The notes under the pieces were generated by a model. It was not told the origin of the DNA. It worked only from the letters and a program-made list of their open reading frames with translations, and did not search any database. Both the position numbers and the translations under genes were made by a program. DNA of 64,000 bases from Betaproteobacteria bacterium (GTDB lineage Bacteria > Pseudomonadota > Gammaproteobacteria > Burkholderiales > Usitatibacteraceae): NCBI GenBank assembly GCA_016708825.1, contig JADJEZ010000011.1, forward strand, positions 1-64,000. The letters are read 5' to 3'. Shown here piece by piece: positions 17,853 to 27,749 of the stretch (position 1 is the first letter of the stretch; every line of letters begins with the position of its first letter).

Positions 17853-18734
17853 TCAGCTCCCCCGCTTCGCGAGCCAGATCCCGACTAGGACCACGGCACC
17901 GCCCACGAACTGCGGCGCCCCGATCGCTTCGCCAAAGAGCGCCCACGCGAAGAGCGCGGCCATCACGGGCTGGATCAGGAGGCTCACCGAGGAGAGCGAC
18001 GCCGGCAGGTGCGCGAAGGCATAGGCGATGAGCCCTTGCCCCAGGACCTGGGAGACGAGCGCGAGACCGGCCAACACCAGCCACCCGTTCGCGCCCTGGG
18101 GAAGCATCGGCTGCGGGGAGAAATACGCCACCGGCAGCAGCGCGACCGCGGTGATGGTGGTGCTCCACGCCATCAGCCGCGCGGTCGAGGTGCCCGCGTC
18201 CCGCGCCGCCTTGATGGTGAGCATGTAGCCCGCGTAGAAGACGGCGGTGAGCGCGCCCAGCGCGTCGCCCGCGAGCCGCGTGCCGCCGATGGAGAAGTTC
18301 GGGCCCACGAGGATGAACATTCCCGCGATCGAGGCCACCATGCCCACGAGGAAGGTGCGCGTGACGCGCTTGCGGAAGAGGAACCACCCGGAGAGGGTCA
18401 CGAAGATGGGCGCCAGGTTCGCGAGCAGCGTCGAGTTAGCCACCGAAGTATAGGTGATCGACCAGTGCCACACGCCGAGATCGCAGGCGAAGAAGAGGCC
18501 GGCGCCTGCGAGGGGCCCCAGGGGGAGCGGGCCGGGCCTGGGGTCCGCCCGCAGGGTCCACAGCCAAAGGAGCGGGGCCGCGAGCGCGGTTCTCCAGAAG
18601 GCGCTTCCCACGGGCCCGGCGTCCGAGAGGCGCACGAAGATCGGCGCGAAGGCGATGGCGCAGCCGCCGGCGAGCAGCCCCAGGAAGGCGAGCGTTTCGA
18701 CTCGGGTGGGGGCGGGCGCGGCCGGTGCGTTCAC
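17853..18734 (-). CDS. EamA/DMT-family transporter
   Basis: This 293-residue inner-membrane protein has ten predicted helices in two EamA repeats. The first begins LAFLGLLAGGCAIAFAPIFVRLSDAGPV and the second LAGDALGALTAVFYAGYMLTIKAARD. The drug/metabolite superfamily exports or imports small metabolites; the substrate is unknown. The GTG at 18734 is the only start that keeps the full first helix, since the nearby ATG at 18742 is out of frame and stops at once. It is divergent from marC. Confidence 0.88.
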   Translation of the reverse strand: MNAPAAPAPTRVETLAFLGLLAGGCAIAFAPIFVRLSDAGPVGSAFWRTALAAPLLWLWTLRADPRPGPLPLGPLAGAGLFFACDLGVWHWSITYTSVANSTLLANLAPIFVTLSGWFLFRKRVTRTFLVGMVASIAGMFILVGPNFSIGGTRLAGDALGALTAVFYAGYMLTIKAARDAGTSTARLMAWSTTITAVALLPVAYFSPQPMLPQGANGWLVLAGLALVSQVLGQGLIAYAFAHLPASLSSVSLLIQPVMAALFAWALFGEAIGAPQFVGGAVVLVGIWLAKRGS

Positions 18735-18806
18735 GGCGGCATTTTCGCACGCGGGGCGGTGGCGCCCCGCGAAGCGTAAAATAGCGGGCTTCCGAACGCG
18801 CAATCG

Positions 18807-19406
18807 ATGAACAACGAATTCCTCTCGGCGGTCGTCCTCCTCACCCTGGTCGCCGACCCCTTCGGCAACATGCCGCTGGTCAACGTCATGCTGGGTGGCG
18901 TTCCCGAGCCCCGCCGCCGCTTCGTGGTCGTGCGCGAATGCCTCATCGCCTACGGGCTTCTCATCGCCTTCATGTTCGGCGGGCAGACGCTGCTCACCCT
19001 CATGCACCTGTCGCAGACTTCGCTCTCGATCGCCGGCGGCGTGATCCTCTTCATGATCGAGATCCGCATGGTGTTCGCGAAGACCTCCGGCACCTTCGGC
19101 GGTCAGGCTGCGGGGGAGCCCTTCATCGTGCCGCTCGCGATTCCGCTCATCGCCGGCCCGTCCGCGCTCGCCACCGTCATGCTCATGGCCACGCGCGACC
19201 CCGACAAGGTCGGCATGTGGGCGGCGGCGATCACCGTGACCATGGTCCTCACCACCATCGTGCTGCTGGCGGGGACGAAGCTGCATCGCTGGCTGGGCGG
19301 GCATGCGATGCAGGCGATCGAGCGCCTGATGGGCCTCATCCTCACGGCGATCGCCGTGGAGATGCTCCTCGCGGGCATACGGGATTTCGTGAAAGGACTT
19401 CCATGA
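18807..19406 (+). CDS. MarC family integral membrane protein
   Basis: This 199-residue protein has six hydrophobic segments. It shows MarC-family motifs DPFGNMPLV in helix 1 and FIVPLAIPLIAGPSALATVMLM mid-protein. Members are inner-membrane proteins of unproven function, once linked to multiple antibiotic resistance and called NAAT transporters. The stop overlaps the greB ATG by four bases, so the two are co-translated. Confidence 0.9.
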   Translation: MNNEFLSAVVLLTLVADPFGNMPLVNVMLGGVPEPRRRFVVVRECLIAYGLLIAFMFGGQTLLTLMHLSQTSLSIAGGVILFMIEIRMVFAKTSGTFGGQAAGEPFIVPLAIPLIAGPSALATVMLMATRDPDKVGMWAAAITVTMVLTTIVLLAGTKLHRWLGGHAMQAIERLMGLILTAIAVEMLLAGIRDFVKGLP

Positions 19407-20011
19407 GCAAGGCATTCACCAAGGAAAGCGAAGCGGCAGAGGACCTCGAGGACGCCGACGAGGCGATGCCGATCCCGGAGGGCAGCAAGAACTACATGAC
19501 GCCGCACGGCTGGCGCCGCATGCGCGATGAGCTCTCCCATCTCGTGAAGGTGGAGCGCCCGGAGGTCACCGGCATCGTCTCCTGGGCCGCCTCCAACGGC
19601 GACCGCTCCGAGAACGGCGACTACCAGTACGGCAAGAAGCGCCTGCGCGAGATCGACCGGAGGATCCGCTACCTCACCAAGCGCCTCGAGAACGCGGAGG
19701 TGGTCGACCCGGCCACGCGGGAGGAATCCGACCAGGTCTTCTTTGCCGCGACCGTCCTGTACGCCAACGCGGCCGGCGAGGAGACGACGGTGCGCATCGT
19801 GGGCCTGGACGAGACCGACCTCGGGCAGGGCTACGTGAGCTGGATCTCGCCCGTGGCGCGCGCCCTCATCAAGGCCCGCGACGGCGACACCGTCACGCTC
19901 GCGACACCCGGCGGGCGCGAAGTCCTGGACATCCTCGAGGTGCGCTACGAGGAGATCCCGATGGCGCCCTTCACGCCTCCGGCGAACGGCTGGGCGCCCA
20001 ACGCGAAGTAG
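19403..20011 (+). CDS. greB: Transcription elongation factor GreB
   Basis: This 202-residue protein has the Gre coiled-coil tip with acidic residues in NGDRSENGDYQYGKKRLREIDRRIRYLTKRLE. A FKBP-like C-terminal domain (RIVGLDETDLGQGYVSWISPVARAL) follows. KKRLREID is characteristic of GreB as against GreA. It has ~30 extra acidic residues at the N-terminus. GreB stimulates RNA polymerase to cleave backtracked transcripts. It is the last clearly intact gene before the corrupted patch at 20.0-22.3 kb. Confidence 0.95.
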   Translation: MSKAFTKESEAAEDLEDADEAMPIPEGSKNYMTPHGWRRMRDELSHLVKVERPEVTGIVSWAASNGDRSENGDYQYGKKRLREIDRRIRYLTKRLENAEVVDPATREESDQVFFAATVLYANAAGEETTVRIVGLDETDLGQGYVSWISPVARALIKARDGDTVTLATPGGREVLDILEVRYEEIPMAPFTPPANGWAPNAK

Positions 20012-20014
20012 GGC

Positions 20015-21060
20015 CTAGAGGATCCGCTTGCGGATCTGCGTCACGACGATCTCGGCGATCACCACACCGGAAGTCGCGAAGAGGACCATCGCCACCGTTC
20101 CCACTGGAAGAGGTTCATCGCGTGTCGAGCGCCATGCCGATGCCGCCGCGCCCACGAGCCCAGCACGCGGACTGCGCACGTTGATGTCCCACGGAAGAGC
20201 ACGATCGACCAGACCGGCCGGGCCAGAGCCCGCGAACCGAGCCAGGGCGCGCCCTCCGGGCCTATCGTGCCGGGTGCTTCCTAGGCTCAAAGCTTGCAGG
20301 TGAGCGGGGCGATGGCGAGGCCGCAGCGCCCGGGGCCGAAATCGCGACGAAGAGCAGCGCCCAGACGAGGAGTTCACCACCGCTGGAGCCAGACAGCTTC
20401 CAGGTAATTGACCGGCGCGAAGGGAACGACATTCCTCGCCGCGAGGACGCCGATGGGCAGCGCCATCGCCACCGCGAGGATCGTCCCCAGGGAGGCGATG
20501 TGCAGCGTGTCCACCAGGGCGTCGTGCACCCCGTCGGCGTAATGGTCGAAGGCGATCGGCCACATGCGCCGCAGGAGGTCCTGCATCTGTTCCGGCGCGT
20601 CGAGGAACGGGATTCGGGGGCCACCAGCAGGCCGCAGCAGGTACCCAGAAGCGCGAGGCGCGGCGAAGGTGAAGCGCCGCCAGCCGGGCGGGCGGCGCCC
20701 CGCGCTATGCTGACCTGCCCGAGGACCGCGCCCCAGCCGGCGAGCACTGCCCACCAGATCATGGCGATGATGAAGCAATCGCCGCCACGAAGTCGTACGA
20801 AGCGCTGGAAGGCCGAGAAGGCGTGCCGCCATGCCGCCGGCGCCAGATCCACCATGGTGGATGGCAGGTTGGAGTCGAGCTGGTAGGTCGCGAAACCGAT
20901 GAAGCGGGTGAAGACCTGGGGCAACACGCCGTAGGTGATCACGTTGGCGAAGGAGGCGCCGGTGGCGCGCACCGCCTCGACCTGCTTGAGCGAAATCTCC
21001 TCGATCGCCTCGGCGAAGAGCTTGCCGATGAAGCAGACGCGAGCGAGATGCCGGCCAGGC
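20015..21060 (-). pseudogene. phnE: Shredded phosphonate ABC permease (PhnE-type, fused double permease)
   Basis: Recognisable PhnE pieces occur in order on the minus strand but in different frames. Near 21.05-20.8 kb is FIGKLFAEAIEEISLKQVEAVRATGASFANVITYGVLPQVFTRFIGFATYQLDSNL (given here only as the family match; key words KQVEAVRATGAS and YGVLPQVF). Near 20.5 kb is GVHDALVDTLHIASLGT; near 20.35 kb is LVWALLFVAI; at the end are WDINVR, VGTVAMVLFAT and EIVVTQIRKRIL. The order suggests a fused two-domain permease for phosphonate import. Many indels separate the pieces. Poor consensus sequence is as likely as true decay; phnC and phnD are not seen. Confidence 0.6.
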
Positions 21061-22318
21061 CCCGAAACCCACCGCCTTCAGATGCACGATCACCGGGTGG
21101 AAGGAGGGCCATCCGGGGCGGCCAGGGGCCCACCGGCAGGTTCGAGCAGGCCCCAGGGCAGCGCCACGCGAGGGATCTGAGACACAGCGGGGGGCGGGCG
21201 ATACGGGACGGCGATGAAGCGGCTTCAGGAAGGGGGCACACGGCGCGGCCCACCGGCACAGTGGCGGAAGGCGCCCGGCAAGCACCACCTGCCGCCAGAT
21301 GAGGGCCCGTAGCCCGGCGGGCGGCCGTCGAAGCTGCGGCAGCCTGCGAGGGGGGCGAGCCCACGTGCTGTACATCACCGGATGCCGCGCCCGCTAGGCC
21401 CGATCTACAGGTCTTGGGATCAGGGAGGTGGGCCGGGCGAGCAAGCGGGCGCTGCATCGGGCGATCCGACCGTGGGCTGGCCGGAGGCTGCCGCGGCTGG
21501 TTGGATGGCGAGGCCAGTGGCGGGGTCAGCCGGGCGCTTGGGCGGTCAGGCGCCGGGACGTTTTCGGGCGCCACCAGTCGGGGGGGGCCGCGTCCCAGGA
21601 TCTCCGGGGGATCACCCGGTTAGGAGAGGTGGCTGCCGAGGGGCCAGACGGCGTGACCGTGCCACGCGAGGTCCGCGCCGCTTCCGGCCATCACAGGCCG
21701 GGATCTCAGCGCGGGGGCCCCGCTCTCTCTGCTGGCCTTCTTCTGCGCGCTTCCTCCTGCGCTTGTTTCCTTGTCGTAGGAGGTCTTGTTGAACTTGTCG
21801 CCCCGGCTTCCGCCACGTCGCACACCGCCCATGCCCTTAGTTGATGGGAGAGGGCGGCCGGCCTCTTTTGGGTAGCGGAGGAAGCCTGAGCATGGGGGGG
21901 ACGAGTGGGAACTTGGCCACGGAGCTCGATCTGCGGGAACACGTGCTTGCCGGAGAAGAGGATCTTTTCCTGGGAGCGGAGAGCGCCGGGCGCCATGCCG
22001 GTTGAGGGGAGTGGGCGACTGGAGTCGCGGCTGGCGCTGCTTACATGACGATAGTTCCCGGAGTCCTTCACCCTGATCGGGCCGGCCGATGGCCGGGCGG
22101 GCGGCGGAGCCCCTTGGGACTCAGCGGGAGCTGAAGACCTTTGGGGGGCGGTGGGGGGGTGTTGGGGTCTTCTTGTCTGGGGGGCGGTCGTTTGGGGGTC
22201 GCCGGGGCCGGGGGGCGGGGGGGGAGCGGCGAGCGAGCGGACGGGGACGGGTCTTGTCCTCCTGGTTTGTGGGCCGTTGGACAGCACGGGGGCAGAATCA
22301 GGCTCCCCCCGGACTCCC
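21061..22318. other. Unassignable patch with no supportable gene
   Basis: No reading frame here gives a recognisable protein over more than a few residues. Codon structure is lost, and the right end (about 22140-22225) holds several runs of six to eight G. Possible N-terminal PhnE remnants lie near 21.1-21.4 kb but cannot be traced. The change from clean sequence is abrupt on both sides (greB at 20011, TraB-like protein from ~22335). That fits a low-quality assembly segment better than a biological feature. Confidence 0.6.
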
Positions 22319-23214
22319 ATGCGCCTGGCCTCCTTGCCGCCACCTTCCTCGCCTCTCCCTGGATCGCCCTGGCGCAACCCGCCACCGCGGCCGCGCCGCC
22401 CGCGCGCAACTTCCTCTGGGAAGTGTCCTCGCTCACCAACCGCGTCTATCTCTTCGGAACCGTGCACGCGGGAAAGGCGGACTTCTTTCCCTTGCCGGAA
22501 CCCGTGCGGAAGGCGTTCGCCGATGCGACCGTCCTCGCGGTCGAGGCGGACATCACCGATGCGCAGGCCATGGAGGCAGGGGCCGCGTCGATGCTCCTCA
22601 CGCCGCCGGCCACGCTCGCGACGATGGTGCCCGCGCCGCTCTACGGGAGGTTTCGCCGGCAGCTCGACCGCTTCGGCATCCCGGAGCCGCAGGTGGCGAA
22701 GTTGAAGCCCTTCATCGCCTCCTCGATGCTCGCCTTCGCCGAATGGGGAAGGCAGGGTTACCTGCCGCAGTACGGCGTGGACGTCTACCTCATCAGCCGG
22801 GCACGCGAGCAGAAAAAGAAGCTCGTCGAGCTCGAGGGGGCCAAGGTGCAGACCGATCTCATGAACTCGCTCACCGACAAGGAGCAGCTGCAGGCCTTCG
22901 AGGGCACCGTTTCCGCGCTGGAGAGCGGCGTGGCGCGGGATCAGATCACGGGCCTGGTGAACGCCTGGCAGTCGGGCGACGCGGCGTTGCTCCTGGAGGT
23001 GATGCGCGCCTTCAACGAGAATGTGCCGGGCGCGAAGGCGATGGAGGAGAAATTCATCTGGTCCCGGCACGACGAGATGGCGGCGAAGATCGAGGCCTGG
23101 CTGCTCAATGGCCGCGACCGCGTCTTCGTGGCCGTGGGTGCGCTCCACCTGGCCGGCCCGCGCGGGCTGGTGGAGATGCTCCGCGCGCGCGGCTACGTCG
23201 TGAGGCAGCTATGA
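22319..23214 (+). CDS. TraB/GumN family protein, frameshift in the signal peptide
   Basis: The mature protein (~280 residues) has the TraB/GumN pattern: FLWEVSSLTNRVYLFGTVHAGKADFFPLP with the GTVH motif, a conserved AVEADI acid, and C-terminal FVAVGALHLAGPRGLVEMLRARGY. The family includes Tiki-like putative metallopeptidases. The signal peptide (MRLALLAATFLASPWIALAQ) is legible only if one base near 22330 is dropped. That makes 22319 the probable start and marks the edge of the bad-sequence patch. The stop overlaps the next ATG. Confidence 0.82.
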
Positions 23215-24890
23215 ACATCGAGCGCGAAGGCGGGCGCATCCTCGTCGACCAGCTCCTGGTGCACGGAGCCGACACGGCCTTCTGCGTACCCGGGGAGAGC
23301 TTCCTGCCGGTGCTCGACGCGATGCACGAGCACCGCGCGCGGATGAAGCTCGTGACCTGCCGCCACGAGTCCGCCGCGGCGAACATGGCGGAGGCGCACG
23401 CGAAGCTCACCGGCCGGCCGGGGATCTGCTTCGTCACCCGCGGGCCGGGTGCGACCCAGGCGAGCGTGGGCGTGCACACCGCGTTCCAGGATTCGACCCC
23501 GATGATCCTCTTCGTGGGCGACGTGGGCTCGGATTTCCGCGACCGCGAGGCGTTCCAGGAAGTCGACTTCGCCGCGATGTTCGCGCCGCTCGCCAAGTGG
23601 GCGGCGCGCATCGACTCCGTCGAACGCATTCCCGAGTACGTGAACCGCGCCTTCACCGTGGCGATGTCCGGGCGGCGAGGCCCGGTGGTGCTGGCGCTGC
23701 CCGAGGACATGCTCTCGGCCGTCGCGACGGTGGCGGACGCGCGCATGTACACGCCGGCCTTCGCCGCGCCCGGTGCCGGCGAGCTGGAGCGCCTGCGGGA
23801 ACTGCTGGCCGCCGCGAAGCGCCCGATCGTGGTGCTGGGCGGCAGCGGCTGGACCACCGACGCGTGCGACGACATGCGCCGCTTCGTCGAGGCGAACAGC
23901 CTTCCGGTCGCCTGCGCCTTCCGCTTCCAGGACCTCTTCGACAACCGCCACGAGAGCTACGCGGGCGACGTGGGCATCGGCATCAACCCGATACTCGCGG
24001 AGCGCGTGCGCACCGCCGACGTGCTGCTCGTCGTGGGCGCGCGCATGGGCGAGATGACAACCTCGGGCTACACGCTCCTCGACTCCCCGGTGCCGCGGCA
24101 GAAGCTCGTGCACGTGATGAGCGGCGCGGAGGAACTCGGCCGCGTCTTCCAGGCGGAGCTGCCGATCCTCTCCTCCATGGGCCGCTTCGCGCGCGCCGCC
24201 GCCGCGATGGAGCCCGTGGACGCCTCGTCCTGGAAGGCGGGCGTGGCGGAGGCGCGGGCGGATTACATCGCGTGGACCGCGCGCCGCGAGATTCCCGGCA
24301 AGGTGCAGATGTGGGACATCGTGCGCTGGCTCGACGAGCACCTGCCGGAGGACGCGATCCTCTGCAACGGCGCCGGCAACTACGCGACGTGGCTGCACCG
24401 CTTCCACCGCTACACGGGCCTGCGCACGCAGCTCGCGCCGACCTCCGGCGCCATGGGCTACGGCGTGCCCGCGGCCATCGCCGCGAAGATCGCCGAGCCC
24501 GAACGCACCGTGGTCGCCTTCGCCGGCGACGGCTGCTTCCTCATGGCGGGGCAGGAACTCGCCACCGCCGTGCAGTACGGGGCGGCGGTGATCATCGTCA
24601 TCGTGAACAACGGCATGTACGGCACCATCCGCATGCACCAGGAGAAGCATTATCCCGGGCGCGTTTGCGGCACCGATCTCGTCAACCCGCACTTCGCGGC
24701 CTACGCGCGCGCCTTCGGCGCCGCGGGCGAGATCGTGGAGGAGACGGCGCAGTTCGGGCCGGCGTTCGAGCGATGCGTGGCGAGCGGCAAGCCCGCGGTG
24801 ATCGAGATCCGGATCGACCCGCAGGCGATCACGCCGGCGACGACGCTGGACGCGATTCGCGCGGCGGGCTCAGCGGCGAAGAAGCAGTAG
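23211..24890 (+). CDS. Thiamine-pyrophosphate-dependent enzyme (acetolactate-synthase-like)
   Basis: This 559-residue protein has the three-domain POX/AHAS layout. The N-terminal domain has the catalytic Glu53 in CRHESAAANMAEAHAKLTG and CVPGESF. The middle domain has RPIVVLGGSGW. The C-terminal TPP/Mg site is GDG...NN (FAGDGCF to IVNNGMYG). The family includes acetolactate synthase, benzoylformate decarboxylase and oxalyl-CoA decarboxylase. No regulatory ilvH-like subunit gene follows, which argues against biosynthetic AHAS. The substrate is undetermined. The start overlaps the TraB-like stop (ATGA). Confidence 0.88.
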   Translation: MNIEREGGRILVDQLLVHGADTAFCVPGESFLPVLDAMHEHRARMKLVTCRHESAAANMAEAHAKLTGRPGICFVTRGPGATQASVGVHTAFQDSTPMILFVGDVGSDFRDREAFQEVDFAAMFAPLAKWAARIDSVERIPEYVNRAFTVAMSGRRGPVVLALPEDMLSAVATVADARMYTPAFAAPGAGELERLRELLAAAKRPIVVLGGSGWTTDACDDMRRFVEANSLPVACAFRFQDLFDNRHESYAGDVGIGINPILAERVRTADVLLVVGARMGEMTTSGYTLLDSPVPRQKLVHVMSGAEELGRVFQAELPILSSMGRFARAAAAMEPVDASSWKAGVAEARADYIAWTARREIPGKVQMWDIVRWLDEHLPEDAILCNGAGNYATWLHRFHRYTGLRTQLAPTSGAMGYGVPAAIAAKIAEPERTVVAFAGDGCFLMAGQELATAVQYGAAVIIVIVNNGMYGTIRMHQEKHYPGRVCGTDLVNPHFAAYARAFGAAGEIVEETAQFGPAFERCVASGKPAVIEIRIDPQAITPATTLDAIRAAGSAAKKQ

Positions 24891-24908
24891 CCGCACGGGG
24901 GGATTCGC

Positions 24909-26368
24909 TCAGCTTCCGTCGCGCACGACGCGGCACGATTCGATGTCGAAGGAGGCCGCGCCGATCGCGAGCGTCTCCTGGTCACGCAAGCCCGCGGCGA
25001 AGCGCAGGAAGCACTCGGCATCCGCGAAGTTGCTCGCCAGCCCGAAGGACACGCGGATCGCGCCGACGCTCTTGCCGCCGCGGCCCTGCACCACCTGGAG
25101 GAAACGCGGCAGCGAGATCTCCGCGCCGAGCGCCGCCCCGGCGCGCATGTCCTCCTCGGTGAGCCCCTCGGCGGTTTCGCCGGCGCCGGGATTGCAGAAG
25201 CAGCCGGTCCGAAGCGAGATGCGCTCCTCGCCAGCGAGCTCCTCGATTCGCCGGTAGTCGAGAAGCCGCCCCTTGGGATCGTAGAAGTTCATCGTCACCG
25301 TTCCCCCGCGCCCGGCAGTCGTCGCCGGCCCGTAGAGCCGCACCATGGGCTGGCCGTTTCCGTGGCGCAGCGCGAGCAGTTGCGCGATGAGCCAGCCCGT
25401 GAGGCAGCGCACGCGCTCGCCGATCGTCTCCATGCCGACCCGTTCGAGGTGCGCGAGGCCGGTCTCCACGGCGGGAATCCCGAGGTAGTCGAGCGTGCCG
25501 TCCTCGAACCCGGCCTCGCGCGGCGAAAGGACGTGCATCCGCCCCTGCACGGTGACGAAGTTCACCGTGCCGCCGGCGAACCATGGGCGCTTCAGCCTGC
25601 CCAGCGCGGCATTGCGCACCAGGAGGCAGCCCACCCCCGTGGGATAGCCGAACATCTTGTAGAAGGAAACCGACACGAAATCGGGCGTGACTTTTCGCAG
25701 GTCGAGGCGATTGGTGGGCACGAACGCCGCGGCGTCGAGGAGCACGTCCCAGCCGCGCGCGCGCGCGGAGTCGATCAGTTCGAGCGGATGTTTCACGCCG
25801 GAGAAGTTCGACTGCGCGGGGAAGGCGAGGAGGTTCGCCCGCGACGGATCGGCCTTCGCGAGAAGCGCCTCCAGGGCGGCGGCGTCCAGGCGCAGGTCCG
25901 TCGCCGCGAGCGGCGCGTAGTCGACCAGCGCGCCCTTCGCGCGCGCGAACTCGCGGATGCCGTTGACGGAGTTGTGGTTGTCGGCCGCGAGGAGCAGGCG
26001 CCCGCCGGGCTCGAAGGGATAGGACTCGCCCACGAGCTTGAGCGCCCCGGAGGCGTTCAGGGTGAATACGGCGGTGTACTCCCCGTGCCGTTGAAATAGG
26101 CGAGCACCGCCGCGCGCGCCCGCTCGACGAGCCGCGTGGTGTCCAGCGAACTCGGGTTCGCGGAGTGCGGGTTGCCGAAGACGTGCTCGCCGAGGAGCTT
26201 CGCGTGGCTGCGAACCTGGGAATCGGCGTAGAGGCCCCCGCCCGTGTAGTCCAGGTACACCTGGCCCTGGGCGTCGAGGCGGGCGTACTCGCGCGCGCGC
26301 AGCTCGTCGAGCGCGCCGGTAGCGGCGTAGGCGGGATGCTCGGCGAGGAAGCGCTCGAAGGCCGTCAT
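24909..26368 (-). CDS. Class V aminotransferase (cysteine desulfurase/MoCo sulfurase-like), with one frameshift
   Basis: The protein is about 486 residues when a missing G near 26083 is allowed for; the true path reads YFNGTGEYTAVFTLNASGALKLVGE. It has the YLDYTGGGLY opening of the family, a PLP-lysine region ISVSFYKMFGYPTGVGCL (Lys in FYK), and RTGCFCNPGAGE with two cysteines. Similarity to the N-terminal domain of molybdenum-cofactor sulfurases suggests a PLP lyase using cysteine or a related amine, but the substrate is not established. Its ATG overlaps the nitrilase stop (ATGA). Confidence 0.82.
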
Positions 26369-27327
26369 GGACTCGAATCGCCGGTCTTCGTGGCGACGGG
26401 GCGCATCGGCGCTTCGTTCACGTGCAACTGGAAAACGTCCGGCCGGCTGTAGTGGCCGGCCACGTCGAAGTCGAACTTGCCCCGCCCGATGTCGCCCAGG
26501 TCGAGTGTGGCCGTGAGGATGGTCTCGCCCTCGAAGTTCGGCCCCGCGAGCACCTTGCCCGAGGGGCTCACGATGGCGCTGCCGCCGCGCATCAGGACCG
26601 CATCCGGGGAATCGCCAAGGCGGACGCGCACGGTATCGGGGAAGTCCCCGCGGCGCAGGAACTGGCACGCGGTCAGCACGAAGCAGCGGCCCTCGAGAGC
26701 CACGTGCTGCATGGAGGGAATCCAGGTGTCGCGATCGTCCGCGGTCGGGGCGCAGTAGAGCGCGACGTTCTTCGCGTACATCGCCATGCGCAGCATCGGC
26801 ATGTAGTTCTCCCAGCAGATCACCGAGCCGATCCGGCCCCAGGGGCTGTCGACGGTGGTCAGCGTCGAGCCGTCGCCGAAGCCCCAGATCATCCGCTCGA
26901 GCGCGGTCGGCATGAGCTTCCTGTGCTTGCCGAGCAGTTGCCCGTCCGGGCCGAAGAAGAGCACGGTGCAGTAGCAGGTGCCCAGCTCGCGCTCGATCAC
27001 GCCCATCACCACGTAGCACCCGTGCGTAGCCGCGGCCTCGCCGAGGCGCTGCGTCTGCGGGCCCGGCACGGCGATCGCGGCGTCGAGGTAGATCCGGAAC
27101 TCCTCGCGGCCGGCCGGGTCGCGCGCGCCCACCACGAGCCCGTAGTCGAGCCCCTTCGGGTAGCCGACGATGAAGGCCTCGGGAAAGACGACCAGTTTCG
27201 CCCCCTTCCCCGCCGCCTCGCCGATGAGCCGCACGGCCTTGTCGACGCACGCCTCGGCGTCGAACGGGATCGACGCAGCCTGGACGACGGCGACCTGCAC
27301 GGAGGATGGTCTTTCAGGGGGGGTCAT
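26365..27327 (-). CDS. Nitrilase-family carbon-nitrogen hydrolase
   Basis: This 320-residue protein has the Glu-Lys-Cys triad visible as FPEAFIVGYP, HRKLMPT and VICWENYMP. The last, CWEN, is typical of true nitrilases as opposed to amidases. The family hydrolyses nitriles to acids in the cytoplasm, often as multimeric spirals. The ATG at 27327 is preferred to the codon 12 residues earlier because GGAGAG sits just upstream. It heads a two-gene unit with the class V aminotransferase. Confidence 0.9.
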   Translation of the reverse strand: MTPPERPSSVQVAVVQAASIPFDAEACVDKAVRLIGEAAGKGAKLVVFPEAFIVGYPKGLDYGLVVGARDPAGREEFRIYLDAAIAVPGPQTQRLGEAAATHGCYVVMGVIERELGTCYCTVLFFGPDGQLLGKHRKLMPTALERMIWGFGDGSTLTTVDSPWGRIGSVICWENYMPMLRMAMYAKNVALYCAPTADDRDTWIPSMQHVALEGRCFVLTACQFLRRGDFPDTVRVRLGDSPDAVLMRGGSAIVSPSGKVLAGPNFEGETILTATLDLGDIGRGKFDFDVAGHYSRPDVFQLHVNEAPMRPVATKTGDSSP

Positions 27328-27445
27328 GGTGTCGCTCTCCTGGACAGGAATCGTGTCGTGCACGCGGCCGGAACCTGTGGTCGATCGCCGCGAAGCCCTT
27401 CGTCGCGATCGGCGGGCGTTGCCGGAGCGAACCGCCGGTCGCCGC

Positions 27446-27628
27446 CTATCGGGGCTTCCCAGGCTTGGCGGGCTTCGCCTTTTCCGGTTTGCGTGGCCCC
27501 TCGAGTTCGTCCCGGAGAAACCGGTAGCGACCGTGGAGGATGCAGCCGCGCATGCCGGGATCGCAGCGGGCGCCCCGCACCAGCTGGCACACGCCTTCGG
27601 AATCGTGCGGACAGGACCACGAGCTCAT
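27446..27628 (-). CDS. Small four-cysteine protein of unknown function
   Basis: This 60-residue ORF has Cys6, Cys14, Cys22 and Cys29 at spacings of 8, 8 and 7. A basic, low-complexity C-terminus (PEKAKPAKPGKPR) follows. The even cysteine spacing suggests a metal-binding knuckle. No known family is recognised with confidence. It is a separate unit between the nitrilase start and the bufferin-associated genes; the flanking gaps (27328-27445 and 27629-27749) show nothing else. Confidence 0.5.
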   Translation of the reverse strand: MSSWSCPHDSEGVCQLVRGARCDPGMRGCILHGRYRFLRDELEGPRKPEKAKPAKPGKPR

Positions 27629-27749
27629 GACGGCATCTTGCCCCGGCAGGGGGGCTGCCGCAAGGCAGGCGGCGCGGCCGGCTCGTTCATCCGGCGCGGG
27701 TGCGGTGCCAGAACGCGTGCAGGCGACAGGGAGGTTTCGACGACGGGCC

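Noticed and set aside
21382..22300. Several overlapping plus- and minus-strand ORFs in the 21.4-22.3 kb patch
   Set aside because: They have no codon structure, no homology that I recognise, and odd G runs; they look like products of bad sequence.
23193..24692. Minus-strand open frame opposite the TPP enzyme
   Set aside because: It is antisense to a gene with intact catalytic and cofactor motifs, with His/Arg/Ala-rich content typical of shadow frames.
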